Positions 26,781-35,757 of a stretch of DNA of 64,000 nucleotides are shown one piece after another (the stretch's first letter is position 1; each line of letters starts with the position of its first letter). The DNA comes from Bdellovibrionota bacterium (GTDB taxonomy: Bacteria > Bdellovibrionota > Bdellovibrionia > Bdellovibrionales > JAMPXM01): NCBI GenBank assembly GCA_963170185.1, contig CAUJGS010000033.1, forward strand, positions 1 to 64,000, given 5' to 3'. The notes under the pieces were generated by a model. The model did no database searches and was not told the origin of the DNA. It saw only the letters and a program-made list of their open reading frames with translations. The translations under genes were made by a program, and so were the position numbers.

Positions 26781-27453
26781 TGTAATGCAGCCCCGTTTCT
26801 GGGTCTGCGACAATCCGAAATTCACGTCCCTGATAGCGGACGAAGCCCGAGATGGAGCCATCGGCCGTGGTCAGTTGAACCTTGCTGTTGGGATCATCCG
26901 GAATCTGCCCTGTGTGAATCCCGGTGTTGACGTCGTGGCCCGACATGACCTTAAGGACAACCACGGGCTTCGTGTCTTCGAAGAGTTCCAGCGGCAGGGC
27001 CATTTCTCGACCAGGCGTGCGATAAACGAGTTTTGTCGTAACCAGGATCACCGCGCGAGCGCGCTTTCCAGAAATCCCCGTGCGTTTTTCGATTTCGTTT
27101 TTTGAGGGCCCGTTTGAAATAGCGACGGCGAAATCCGCCTCGCCTTTGGCGGATGTGGAGTGCCCGCTTGCGCGCGTCGCGCGACTTTGAGAGCGGGCCT
27201 GGCGTTTTCCACTTGAGCCAACGTCGTCGATTGAAACTTCTGAATAGATAGACTTGGCTGGCACATCGGAGTCCGAGACTTCGACGAAGCCGGCCGGGTT
27301 GCGAGGTCGATCAGATGAACCTGAGAATATCCGTACAAAAAACACCACAGCCAGAGCCAGGGTCGTGCCGACTGCAATTGCCCAGGGGAGCCACTCTTCC
27401 GCGGTCTCCCCTTTCTTTTTGATCCATTCCTTTAGGCCAGGTGAAATCTGCAT
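26749..27453 (-). CDS. Single-pass membrane protein of unknown function
   Basis: A 234-residue protein with a short N-terminal helix, one transmembrane segment (about 23-43, LPWAIAVGTTLALAVVFFVRIF), a Ser/Arg-rich linker and a C-terminal domain (from about 130) that is probably beta-rich (VLVTTKLVYRTPGREMALPLELF, GFVRYQGREFRI). It lies 29 bp after the M48 peptidase gene on the same strand and is probably the last gene of that operon. No family recognised. Confidence 0.65.
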   Translation of the reverse strand: MQISPGLKEWIKKKGETAEEWLPWAIAVGTTLALAVVFFVRIFSGSSDRPRNPAGFVEVSDSDVPAKSIYSEVSIDDVGSSGKRQARSQSRATRASGHSTSAKGEADFAVAISNGPSKNEIEKRTGISGKRARAVILVTTKLVYRTPGREMALPLELFEDTKPVVVLKVMSGHDVNTGIHTGQIPDDPNSKVQLTTADGSISGFVRYQGREFRIVADPETGLHYIIELSAPTGL

Positions 27454-27482
27454 TTCACTTAAAAGAATAGCAGAAATCGCAC

Positions 27483-28541
27483 TTAGGCAGTCGGCTTTTT
27501 AAGCTGATTGGCTCGTTTACGAATACGATCAAAGCCAGCCGATGAAATGACCGTCTTTGGTCCTGCCTGTGAGCTCGACGCTAGCTCATTCATCTGAACA
27601 ACGCGTTCGCGAGATGGTGGATGAGTCGACATCGCATCGGCAAGGCTAGCCAAGAGAGGTTGTCCTCCCTTGTTTCGCTCGTCTTCCATACGCTGAAGTT
27701 TTGCGTAAAAGTCGCCTACACGCTGTGGGTGAAAGCCCGCTTTGACAGACGTACGGAAACCGATGCGATCGGCCTCCATTTCATCTTCTCGCGAGTTGGC
27801 CATAAATTTGTATTTCTGAACGAGCAAGCCACCAGCTCCGCCAGCTGCCGCTCCAAGGGTTGCGGCCTTTTGTAAGCATTCGTTGTCGCTAGGAGGACAA
27901 ACCAGTTTTCCGATTCCATATCCCGCAGCGCCACCAAGAAGTCCCCCGCCGAGTGCGTAGACCCAGCTAGATGTTCCCTTCTTCTGGGCTTCCATACGCT
28001 CGGCCGTGTGGCGAGCGGTCACGTGTCCGATTTCATGGCCAACGACCCCTGCGAGTTCGGCCTCGCTCTCCGCCATCGCGATGAGCGGAGTTGTGACGTA
28101 GATCGTTCCGGCCGGCAGCGCGAACGCGTTGACGTATGGGACATCGACGACGGTGAAGCTATAGTTGTAGGGAGCGCCTTCCAAAGCGCTCGCCGCCGTC
28201 AACCGATTGCCAAGAGCCGTGATGTAGTTTTGCATCTCGGCGTCTTTGAGTGCCGGGTAGTCTTTCTTCATTTCCTGTAGAGCTTCGCGAGTCATGCGTT
28301 TTTCATCGTCGACCGTGATGGAAGTCTCTTGGCCGCGGTTATCGCCTTCGCGGTAGCGACTGCCACCACCCCCACTGGCGCACGCAGAAAGCAGGAGTGG
28401 AAATGCCGCCATGAAATGACGACGGCCAAGGCTGGTTTTGGTGAGCTCGGAAAGCAGGTGATCGAGTTCGGTCAGTGCCTTCTTGGCGTCGACGTCTAGT
28501 TCTCGGCTGTCGATAATCTTATTCTGCTTCATCGTCCCCAT
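27483..28541 (-). CDS. M48 family zinc metallopeptidase with a Tat-like lipoprotein signal
   Basis: A 352-residue peptidase. The active site is HEIGH, in VVGHEIGHVTARHTAE, with the third ligand Glu in REDEMEADRIG: the BepA/Oma1-like M48 layout used in outer-membrane quality control. A signal lies unusually far in, about 40 residues after the start: LGRRHFMAAFPLLLSAC has twin arginines, a hydrophobic core and a good lipobox, so it may be a Tat-exported lipoprotein. A glycine-rich loop follows the active site. The ATG at 28541 overlaps the previous stop (TAATG) and has AAGGA upstream; 28532 is the alternative. Confidence 0.88.
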   Translation of the reverse strand: MGTMKQNKIIDSRELDVDAKKALTELDHLLSELTKTSLGRRHFMAAFPLLLSACASGGGGSRYREGDNRGQETSITVDDEKRMTREALQEMKKDYPALKDAEMQNYITALGNRLTAASALEGAPYNYSFTVVDVPYVNAFALPAGTIYVTTPLIAMAESEAELAGVVGHEIGHVTARHTAERMEAQKKGTSSWVYALGGGLLGGAAGYGIGKLVCPPSDNECLQKAATLGAAAGGAGGLLVQKYKFMANSREDEMEADRIGFRTSVKAGFHPQRVGDFYAKLQRMEDERNKGGQPLLASLADAMSTHPPSRERVVQMNELASSSQAGPKTVISSAGFDRIRKRANQLKKPTA

Positions 28542-28993
28542 TACCGTCCTTCTTCCCACTTCTTAAATCCGCGCTCTTCGGCTTTTTTGAGATTGCTTGA
28601 GTCAATTTCGTAGATGTTGATCATGCCAGTGGGGCTTCCGCATACCTGGATATGCATAAGTCCATCGCTGCGCTTTTCCCGATGATGAACGGGAATGCCG
28701 GCGAGTTCTCGCTCCATGCTCTCCACCGAACGCCCGGTGCGTTTTTCGCACTGGCGACTGCCGTCGGATTTGTACACGCGTACTTTTAGAGGGCCTGTTT
28801 CGTCGGGGGAGCCAGATTGAGTCGCGGTGCCGATGTTTGCGCCAGCACTGGTTTTCGCCTCGCTTGTGCGAGCCTGGGTTTGGTCGAGCTCCGGCATGCG
28901 AGGCTCCCGGCAAGGTCGGCTCGAACAAGCGCTAAGGCTAGCCGAACCGATCAGAACGAAGCAGACGGCGACGAGGATTCGATGCGCTTCCAT
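28541..28993 (-). CDS. Small lipoprotein
   Basis: A 150-residue lipoprotein with a classical signal (VCFVLIGSASLSACSSRPC). A Thr/Ser-rich linker is followed by a small domain with two Cys (SRQCEKRTG and IQVCGSPTG) and a charged end. It starts 43 nt inside the 3' end of bamB with GAGAGG upstream and ends by a 1-nt overlap with the M48 gene, so expression is tightly linked to both. A helper of BamB or the peptidase is a reasonable guess. Confidence 0.75.
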   Translation of the reverse strand: MEAHRILVAVCFVLIGSASLSACSSRPCREPRMPELDQTQARTSEAKTSAGANIGTATQSGSPDETGPLKVRVYKSDGSRQCEKRTGRSVESMERELAGIPVHHREKRSDGLMHIQVCGSPTGMINIYEIDSSNLKKAEERGFKKWEEGR

Positions 28994-30171
28994 GGGAACC
29001 TCTCAGCAACGCGACGATATGATAGTTTGAGCGAATACAGATTGGCGCTCGAAGAAATAAACCAAAGCTCATGCCCTTTGTTGTCGAGGGTCGGAGTGGA
29101 GAGAAGTCCCTCCCCGCTCTGATATTGGGCCACAGTTTTAAATGAGCCGAGATCAACAACACGAACGGCACCTTCGGATTCACCGAAGATCAATAGACCA
29201 CGGGCAAGTACGGGTTGAGTCGCGATTCCTGCTTTTAGGCGAATCGCCCGCAGCTCTTTTCCAGTGCTCTCTTCGATCTCAAGAACCCGACCGTCAACGG
29301 TCGAGAAATAAAGTCTGTCGGAGTAGGCTTGTGTTCCAAGTGTCACGGGCAGGTATCCGCCGAAGTCTGCTTGCCAAAGAATCTCACCTGATTCTGTATT
29401 CAGGGCGGCCAGTGAGCCGTCGTAACTTGCGACGTAGGCCCGGTTGCCACGGACCGTGGGCGTTGAGTCCACATCGCGGAAACGGTTGCCGCGGCCGACT
29501 TTTCTTTCCCACTGCAAAACACCATCTCGCTTGCGAAGAGAAACAAGAACTCCGTCGCTAAAACCCGCCAGAACATTTTCACCGACGACGACGGGTTGAG
29601 TCGTCGCACGAACCGAAAGATTGCCGGTCACTTGTCTGTTGTAGGTCCAAAGCAGCTTGCCGGAAATCGCTTCAAGTCCGTAAACCACATCGGCGCCTGT
29701 TTGTGCGATCAGAACTCCGCGATCGACTGTGGGTTTTGCCAAAAGCTCCGCCCGCAGCGTTGTCGACCAAAGCACTTTGCCTGTCGCCAGCTCAACGGCG
29801 CGAACCATTCCGTCGCCGCCACCAAAAAACAGCGTGGCTTGGTCCCCGGCTCCGGCGATCTCGACTCCGCCCTCGATGCCATTTTCAACCGCGAGGCGCC
29901 AGACGACATTCCCAGACGGTCGGCCGTACACCACGAGGCCGTCGACCGCATTGCCTTGAATCACATATCTGTCCGTGAGAATTGGCGACATGCGATTCTG
30001 ACGACGATAAGTCAGATTCTCTTTCTCTGTCGTGACTCGGGCGAACGTCGGTTCTAGGACAAGTTCGCGAGTGCTTGGCTTAAGCGAAAGCACTTGGTTG
30101 ATCGACTGACAGCCTGTCAGTGCGGACGAGAGTCCAACGAGCCCGAGAAGAAGGACCTTTGCGATACGCAT
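28951..30171 (-). CDS. bamB: Outer-membrane assembly lipoprotein BamB-like
   Basis: A 406-residue lipoprotein (lipobox ALTGC) with a PQQ-repeat beta-propeller. Repeated blades read like TGKVLWSTTL, SGKLLWTYNR, DGVLQWERKV, SGEILWQADF, each following a variable V/I-x-x-G segment. BamB serves the Bam complex that inserts beta-barrels into the outer membrane. Position just after a YfgM-like gene is the arrangement known from other proteobacteria, which supports the name. Its start overlaps the upstream stop (TAATG). Confidence 0.87.
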   Translation of the reverse strand: MRIAKVLLLGLVGLSSALTGCQSINQVLSLKPSTRELVLEPTFARVTTEKENLTYRRQNRMSPILTDRYVIQGNAVDGLVVYGRPSGNVVWRLAVENGIEGGVEIAGAGDQATLFFGGGDGMVRAVELATGKVLWSTTLRAELLAKPTVDRGVLIAQTGADVVYGLEAISGKLLWTYNRQVTGNLSVRATTQPVVVGENVLAGFSDGVLVSLRKRDGVLQWERKVGRGNRFRDVDSTPTVRGNRAYVASYDGSLAALNTESGEILWQADFGGYLPVTLGTQAYSDRLYFSTVDGRVLEIEESTGKELRAIRLKAGIATQPVLARGLLIFGESEGAVRVVDLGSFKTVAQYQSGEGLLSTPTLDNKGHELWFISSSANLYSLKLSYRRVAERFPWKRIESSSPSASF

Positions 30172-31022
30172 TAGCTTCCCATTTCAATGGCGCGAAGAAG
30201 AGCTTTTGCCGTTTGTGCCGTCGAAGAGCGCTCTGACTCCCCACTTGCTTTGCGATACATCTCAGTAGCTTTGGCTTTGTCGCCAGACTTCTCAAGGCAG
30301 AGCCCTGCACGAAGGGCCGCTTCGCCATGAAGGAATGTCGCGGCTTTCGTCGCTAAGATCTCTTCCCAGGCTTTTACAGCTTGGTCACATTTTCCAGCAG
30401 CAGCGAAGGTGTTACCCGCAGCCATGCGCGCCAACGCACCGACCAAGGTGGACGTCTTGGAGCCTTTTGCGACAGCTTCAAGTGTTTCGGTCGCACGATC
30501 TGCTTGATTGTAAGCGATGCGAGTTTCCGCCGCCATCATAGCTGCCTGAGCACCAGCCGCCGTGCCGGTATGAGCTTTTGCGAAGGTTTCAAGCTCGTCG
30601 ATCAGCGTGCCGTAGTCTTTGGTCAGATCGCCACTTGGCTTGGTGAGGCCTTCTTGTTTTTGTCCAGCCAGCTCCGCAAATCGCGCTTGGTCGAATTGTT
30701 CCTTCTTTTCCGAGTATTGTTTCTCAAGCGTGAAAAACGCATTCTGTGCTTTGAGCTCGCCGCGAGAACGGACGGCATCCATAGCTGTCCAGCCGACAAA
30801 ACCGAGAAGGCCAAGAAGCAAGATGCCACCGACGATGACCTTGTTTTTTGAGAGAAGCTCGATAAGGCCCAAAGCGGATTCTTGCAAGAAGTCGCGTTGC
30901 GAGATCGATTGCAGTTCCGCCGCTAAGCCTTCGGCCGGAGCCGAATTCTTGCGGGGGTCTGAACCACCCGGAGAAGATTTTTGTGAGTTGGGCTGCTGCG
31001 AGTTCGACGAAGTTTTTTCCAT
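30171..31022 (-). CDS. YfgM-like membrane-anchored TPR protein
   Basis: A 283-residue protein with a charged, Ser/Pro-rich N-terminus, one transmembrane segment (about 61-80, VIVGGILLLGLLGFVGWTAM) and a periplasmic region of TPR-like helix pairs with small-residue spacing (AGAQAAMMAAETRIAYNQAD, HGEAALRAGLCLEKSGDKAKATEMYRKA). This matches the YfgM/AncA family, which works with the PpiD chaperone and is usually next to bamB. It is the first gene of the envelope operon that runs to 26749. Confidence 0.78.
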   Translation of the reverse strand: MEKTSSNSQQPNSQKSSPGGSDPRKNSAPAEGLAAELQSISQRDFLQESALGLIELLSKNKVIVGGILLLGLLGFVGWTAMDAVRSRGELKAQNAFFTLEKQYSEKKEQFDQARFAELAGQKQEGLTKPSGDLTKDYGTLIDELETFAKAHTGTAAGAQAAMMAAETRIAYNQADRATETLEAVAKGSKTSTLVGALARMAAGNTFAAAGKCDQAVKAWEEILATKAATFLHGEAALRAGLCLEKSGDKAKATEMYRKASGESERSSTAQTAKALLRAIEMGS

Positions 31023-31106
31023 ATGAAAAACTTCGAACGGGACCGGGTTTCTGTCAATCTCGAGAGGGGCGTTCCGTTTGAAATTTGGAACGCCCGGTCA
31101 TGAGCC

Positions 31107-32234
31107 TTATCGGTTCTTCATCTCTTTCAGAGTTGAGAATGGACGAAGCGAAACACCTTGGTGTGTCTGCTTGAGTTTACCGATCGTCGCAATGCGCTCT
31201 TCCGCCATGCGGTCCGCTGCCGTGTGCGTGCCGATACCGTCGCGTTTCGCAATTGCGAAGACTTTCATCAGATTGTCATAGACTTGAACCGTCTTATCGA
31301 GAGCGCGGTCTGGACTATAGCCTTCGAGTTCGACGAACACGTTCATCAAACCGCCGGCATTTGTGACGTAGTCTGGCGCATACAAGATTCCAAGTTCGCG
31401 AAGCATGTCGCCGTGGCGAGCTTCCGCAAGCTGGTTATTCGCCCCGCCGCAAACGATTTTCGTGTTCAGTTTTTGAATCGATTGGTCGTTGATCACAGCT
31501 CCCAATGCACATGGCGCAAGCACGTCGCAATCAGCGAAGATGACTTGGTCAGGAGCGACCGTGCGGCAGTTGAAACGATCTGCGACGCGCTTCACTTTAT
31601 CCATGTCGATGTCGGCAACCGTGATCTCCGCCCCTTCCGTTGCCAGATATTCCACCAAATGGAAGCCGACGTTGCCTAGACCTTGAACAGCAACGCGTAC
31701 GCCTTTGAGAGAATCTGCTCCGAGCTTCTCTTTTGCAGAAGCCTTGATACCCATCAAAACGCCGTGCGCGGTGTAAGGGCTTGGATCGCCAGAGCCGCCG
31801 AAGGCTTTTGGGATTCCCGTCACCCAAGAGGTTTCCATGAAGACGTATTCCATTTCGCGAACCGTGGTGCCGACGTCTTCTGCTGTGATGTAACGACCGT
31901 TGAGTGAGTTCACGAAGCGTCCAAACGCTCGGAACAGGCCTTCGGTTTTCATGGTTTTAGGGTCGCCGATGATGACGGCTTTTCCGCCACCTAAGTTCAG
32001 GCCAGCAGCGGCTGCTTTATAAGTCATGCCTTTGGAGAGACGAAGAACGTCGACCAGGGCCTCTTCTTCGTTTCTGTAGTTCCACATGCGCGTGCCGCCG
32101 AGTGCGGGACCTAGTGTGGTGTTGTGGATCGCGATGATGGCCTTTAAGCCCACATCTTTGTTGTGACAGAACACGACCTGTTCGTGCTCGCCATGTTGTC
32201 CTAGAAGTTCAAAAGTTCCGTGCGATCCGCTCAT
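31107..32234 (-). CDS. Leucine dehydrogenase (Glu/Leu/Phe/Val dehydrogenase family)
   Basis: A 375-residue amino-acid dehydrogenase that turns branched-chain amino acids into their 2-oxo acids with NAD. The substrate region has GPALGGTRMW and GMTYKAAAAGLNLGGGKAVIIGD with its lysines, and the NAD fold has QGLGNVG. The family ending APDYVTNAGGLMNVF is present. Length is normal (about 360-375). A GAGGACGG ribosome site precedes the start. Its product could feed the fused E1 at 4064-6373, although the genes are far apart. An inverted repeat at 31067-31095 (9-bp arms) lies beyond the stop but lacks a T-run. Confidence 0.9.
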   Translation of the reverse strand: MSGSHGTFELLGQHGEHEQVVFCHNKDVGLKAIIAIHNTTLGPALGGTRMWNYRNEEEALVDVLRLSKGMTYKAAAAGLNLGGGKAVIIGDPKTMKTEGLFRAFGRFVNSLNGRYITAEDVGTTVREMEYVFMETSWVTGIPKAFGGSGDPSPYTAHGVLMGIKASAKEKLGADSLKGVRVAVQGLGNVGFHLVEYLATEGAEITVADIDMDKVKRVADRFNCRTVAPDQVIFADCDVLAPCALGAVINDQSIQKLNTKIVCGGANNQLAEARHGDMLRELGILYAPDYVTNAGGLMNVFVELEGYSPDRALDKTVQVYDNLMKVFAIAKRDGIGTHTAADRMAEERIATIGKLKQTHQGVSLRPFSTLKEMKNR

Positions 32235-32410
32235 AACCGTCCTCGACTCGAAAAAGTTTCAGATTGTGGTCGGAAGAGTAGCGATTGCGCGTGACGCCAT
32301 CAACTGAAGATCGAGTAAAGACTCTCTTTTGCCTCAATTGACAGCGATTGCGACCGAGGTCGCTGAAAAAGAATGCACGGGGTCAAGCCTCAGCATGGGC
32401 GCTAAGTCCT

Positions 32411-34969
32411 CTAGGGCTGAACATCCGTGGTCAGTGTTTCAAACGGAAGTGTCCCGCCTGTGCCGAGGATCGACAGCGGTCCAGTGGCGTTCCATCGGAA
32501 ATACAGCGACGTATTGCTGATCGCTTGACCCGAATTAAGTGAGACCGTGCTGACGTCATTCCCTGGCGTACAAGCTGGGTCACTAAACAGCCCTTCTCCG
32601 GCCATTGGAACATTGGAAAAGCTAACACTGACGTTCTGTGGCGAGCCTGTCGGAGAAACCTGGTGAAGCTGGTTAAAGGCGACCAGGCGAACCGGTACGC
32701 ACGAGCTATTGTAGGTCGGGTCAATGCCCTCTAGGCGAAGACGTGTGGGAGCTGCTGGGTCGGTTGCTTGCAGAGTTGGGCCTGAGCGAATTAGGCCCTC
32801 GGAGTCACCCGATGGGGTCAGCGACATGGAATTAGAAGCCGCAGAGTAGCGGAAGTACCGCTTTGTCATCGAGCCATTCATATCGATGTATGCGGTCGGC
32901 GACGAATAACTCGAGCAATTCGAGTCATTATACCAATCTAGACCCGTCGTGTATGGCAGACTGATGCTCACCGTACTAAGTGGTGAATTCGCGACCAGCA
33001 CCGCGCCGTCTAAGACCCCTGAGGAAACCGTATAGGGGTAACACTGCCATCGCACCACATTTGTCGCCGCCATGGCCACAAGGTGGGTTGCCGTCGCCGG
33101 CGTGACTGGCCGAATGTGGTGCGTGAGTGATGGAAGTGGAGTTCCGCCGGGAGTCACATCCGAAATGGTGAGCTGGTAGTCCGTGGTTTGACTGAGATCT
33201 CCGCGAATATAGATCACAGTTTCAAATTCGTGGTGGAGGCTATAATTCCAATCGAAAGCCCCGCCCATTGGCATCGTGCAGTTTGGATCCTCAAAGAGCG
33301 AAGCCATAGCTCCACCAACGTCCACGTTGACGGTCATTGTACCCGAGGACTCTGCCCGAGGCGCAGGTTTTCCAGAGAAGTCCGCCATACGAACTCGGAT
33401 CGCCGTGCAAGTCTCCCGCGCGACGCGGTGGGGGGTTGCCGCACTGTAAGTCGCGCTTGGCTCGGTGAGACTTGTCGCCAAAATCTGCGTGGCGCTTGGC
33501 GTGTAGCCGCTCGAATTATAGTGCGTGACCGCAAAGTCGTAATATCCCGATCTCGCGTTGGTGTAAGGGCATACCAATGTTTTTAAACGTCCGGCATTTC
33601 GGCTCGAGATGACGCTTGCGGATGTGTTCCAGGTGTAGGCGGACACCGGACCGCTGCCAGCTGCCACACGTGTGATCTCACTATATCCATATTCAGAAAG
33701 CTTGTTGCACGGAGCCGAATCATGCCACTCATCATCAAGATTCTCGTTTGCGCCGAATACGCGATAAAAGATCCCAACGCCGTCGACGCTGTTGCCGACA
33801 ACACCCGGCAAGTATTCCCAGTCGACCAAGAGCTGCGTCGCTCCCGTTTGGGTCACGTTTAAGAAGGACGAATAGCTTCCTTGAGTGAACTCTTGGAAAG
33901 GGCCCCGCATCGGAAGTGGTGAATCGCCATAGATCAAACGGTTTGTGTTCAAGCTTAAGATCTGTGTGCCGAAAGTTCCGCCGCCGGCACACAATCCGCC
34001 AGAGCTCGCAGTTCCACCGTTGATAACTCGGGCATCTGCTTGATTGGCCGAACTGTAATTCCAATAGATCGGATCTCCCGAAACGGCCGCATCATAGAAT
34101 CCACTGATTGCGACAACGGACGTGGGAAAACACATTTCACGGGTGGTAAGTGTGGCTCCCGGACCGAAAAATCCGAGGATTTTGCTACGAGGCGACACTA
34201 ACGAACGGCTACCTCCCCCGCCATGCTCACGATACCCTTGTGGCACGGAAACATTCATCGCCCGGCCTCCGAGGCCCGTTGCGAAGCTCGCAGTCGTGAT
34301 GGAGCTAAAGAGCACGGTGCCATTTTCCAGGCGGTAGGTAAAAGGCACGTCTGGCAAAAGGAAGAAATTGAAGTAACCGCTAAAGATCGAGGTGCGTTCG
34401 ACGATCATCGGGTTTTTGCCCGGCGGGGCGAAATACATGTTCACCACCCCGGTTGGAGTCGAGCCGTCTGCATTGAAGTAGCGGCCAGAGATGGAGCCTT
34501 CGCCTGTGCTATTGCTGGCAACCGCCAGAGCGATATTCACGGGCTCCACGGCGTTCACCAGATTTTTGGTGACGTCGCCATAGTAAAACACCATCTCGCC
34601 TTCTTTGTCCTGAGTGGCCGTGTTGTAGTCTTGAATCAGGGTAAGAACTTGGATCAGTCGACTGCTTCCGCGCGGTACAGTCAGTTCAAATTCCGCCGGC
34701 GGGGTTGGGATCACCTGGGAGCTCAGATTGTCGCGGTCAAGTTGCCAGATATAGACAATCGGAGTTGGGATATCGGGACCCGAGATATTGATCATCACAC
34801 GATCGACGACCTTCACGATCGACAAGGCGCCGGTTTTTCCGTTCTTCTGCGTGAGCTTGCTCCAGTCCGGCATCTGCATGTTCACAGATGTGACTTCAGC
34901 CTTTTTTGTGCAGCCAAACGATACTGACAATGCGATCGCAAGTGAGCTCAATTTGATGAATCGCAACAC
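32411..34969 (-). CDS. Large surface lipoprotein with three C-terminal Cys repeats
   Basis: An 852-residue lipoprotein. The GTG start at 34969 has a GGAGG site at the right distance; the lipobox SFGC gives Cys20. The N-terminal 250 residues include a carboxypeptidase-regulatory-like beta segment (GSISGRYFNADGSTPTGVV). The C-terminal 350 residues are three repeats of about 95-115 residues, each with two Cys: 521/564, 643/685 and 757/800, and a motif like LF(E/S)DPxC or WYNDSNC at the second Cys followed by a strand with a YFR/YIR motif. All are predicted beta-sandwiches. Probably a secreted adhesin or surface protein; no family named. Confidence 0.8.
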   Translation of the reverse strand: MLRFIKLSSLAIALSVSFGCTKKAEVTSVNMQMPDWSKLTQKNGKTGALSIVKVVDRVMINISGPDIPTPIVYIWQLDRDNLSSQVIPTPPAEFELTVPRGSSRLIQVLTLIQDYNTATQDKEGEMVFYYGDVTKNLVNAVEPVNIALAVASNSTGEGSISGRYFNADGSTPTGVVNMYFAPPGKNPMIVERTSIFSGYFNFFLLPDVPFTYRLENGTVLFSSITTASFATGLGGRAMNVSVPQGYREHGGGGSRSLVSPRSKILGFFGPGATLTTREMCFPTSVVAISGFYDAAVSGDPIYWNYSSANQADARVINGGTASSGGLCAGGGTFGTQILSLNTNRLIYGDSPLPMRGPFQEFTQGSYSSFLNVTQTGATQLLVDWEYLPGVVGNSVDGVGIFYRVFGANENLDDEWHDSAPCNKLSEYGYSEITRVAAGSGPVSAYTWNTSASVISSRNAGRLKTLVCPYTNARSGYYDFAVTHYNSSGYTPSATQILATSLTEPSATYSAATPHRVARETCTAIRVRMADFSGKPAPRAESSGTMTVNVDVGGAMASLFEDPNCTMPMGGAFDWNYSLHHEFETVIYIRGDLSQTTDYQLTISDVTPGGTPLPSLTHHIRPVTPATATHLVAMAATNVVRWQCYPYTVSSGVLDGAVLVANSPLSTVSISLPYTTGLDWYNDSNCSSYSSPTAYIDMNGSMTKRYFRYSAASNSMSLTPSGDSEGLIRSGPTLQATDPAAPTRLRLEGIDPTYNSSCVPVRLVAFNQLHQVSPTGSPQNVSVSFSNVPMAGEGLFSDPACTPGNDVSTVSLNSGQAISNTSLYFRWNATGPLSILGTGGTLPFETLTTDVQP

Positions 34970-35055
34970 CGATTTTCCTCCGGAAATAAACGAATGGTTC
35001 CCAGGGTCTTATCGGTCATTTCTCATCAAAACTTGTCGAACTTACGGCCTCTGAA

Positions 35056-35757
35056 TCAATTTGAGAAAAAGCTCGCGATCGCAAATCCAAGCGCGGCAAA
35101 AGTGAGCGCCAGAAAGAAATTCGCCAGCGCCCGCGTCTCCGCTTGAGTTCGCAAGGAATCGTCTTGTGGACTGGGGCGTTCGTGGGAGCGGGAATCTCGC
35201 TCCTCGTGCGGGATGGCGGGCGATTGGCTTCTCAGAATTTCGATCTCGTTTTTTAACTCTTGAATGCGGGTCTCCAGGCTCTTGGTGTGAAGCTTTTGAG
35301 CGCGAAGTTCATCCGTATTCTGTGCGATGCGGTCGGAATCTGCGGTGCGAGCAACGCCTTGAAGCCAAAACGCTGCATCCAAGGCCGGATATTTGTCTTG
35401 AAGTGCGAGATACCAGGCCAGCGCCCGCCAGATATGCGGCGGGGCGCTCTCCCCTTGTGTCCAGCGGGTCCAGGCCGAGGGATCGACTAAAAGCAGTTGC
35501 GCCATTTTTCGTTGGCTGAGGCCGAGTGTGTTTCGGACCTCCTCGAGCCCTCCCAGGCGGCGTTCGATCACCTTGGCTTCCGCCTCGTATCGCTGGCGAA
35601 GGCTGCTGCGGGCGCGTGGTTTTGTGCTTGAGGCCTCTCGAATCTCATCCAAAAAAGGGGGTATTTCGATAGCTGGAGCCTGTTGGAGGCTCATGTTTTC
35701 CGCCCCACTGATTGGTTCTATGGCTGGCTCCACCGCTGGTTCGTTGATCTGTTCCAT
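35056..35757 (-). CDS. Tail-anchored helix-turn-helix protein
   Basis: A 233-residue protein. Residues about 70-120 form an XRE-like helix-turn-helix (LEEVRNTLGLSQRKMAQLL, then VDPSAWTRWTQGESAPP). A coiled coil (about 145-178), a charged linker and one C-terminal transmembrane helix (211-231, FFLALTFAALGFAIASFF) follow. It should thus hold a DNA-binding head at the inner membrane. AAGGAGG precedes the start. It is divergent from a tyrosine recombinase gene across an AT-rich gap holding a 28-bp palindrome that it may bind. Confidence 0.8.
   Translation of the reverse strand: MEQINEPAVEPAIEPISGAENMSLQQAPAIEIPPFLDEIREASSTKPRARSSLRQRYEAEAKVIERRLGGLEEVRNTLGLSQRKMAQLLLVDPSAWTRWTQGESAPPHIWRALAWYLALQDKYPALDAAFWLQGVARTADSDRIAQNTDELRAQKLHTKSLETRIQELKNEIEILRSQSPAIPHEERDSRSHERPSPQDDSLRTQAETRALANFFLALTFAALGFAIASFFSN

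Noticed and set aside
31067-31095. Strong terminator after leucine dehydrogenase
   Set aside because: 9-bp inverted repeat is real but has no T-run on the minus strand and a loop of 11 nt, so it is mentioned only with the gene.
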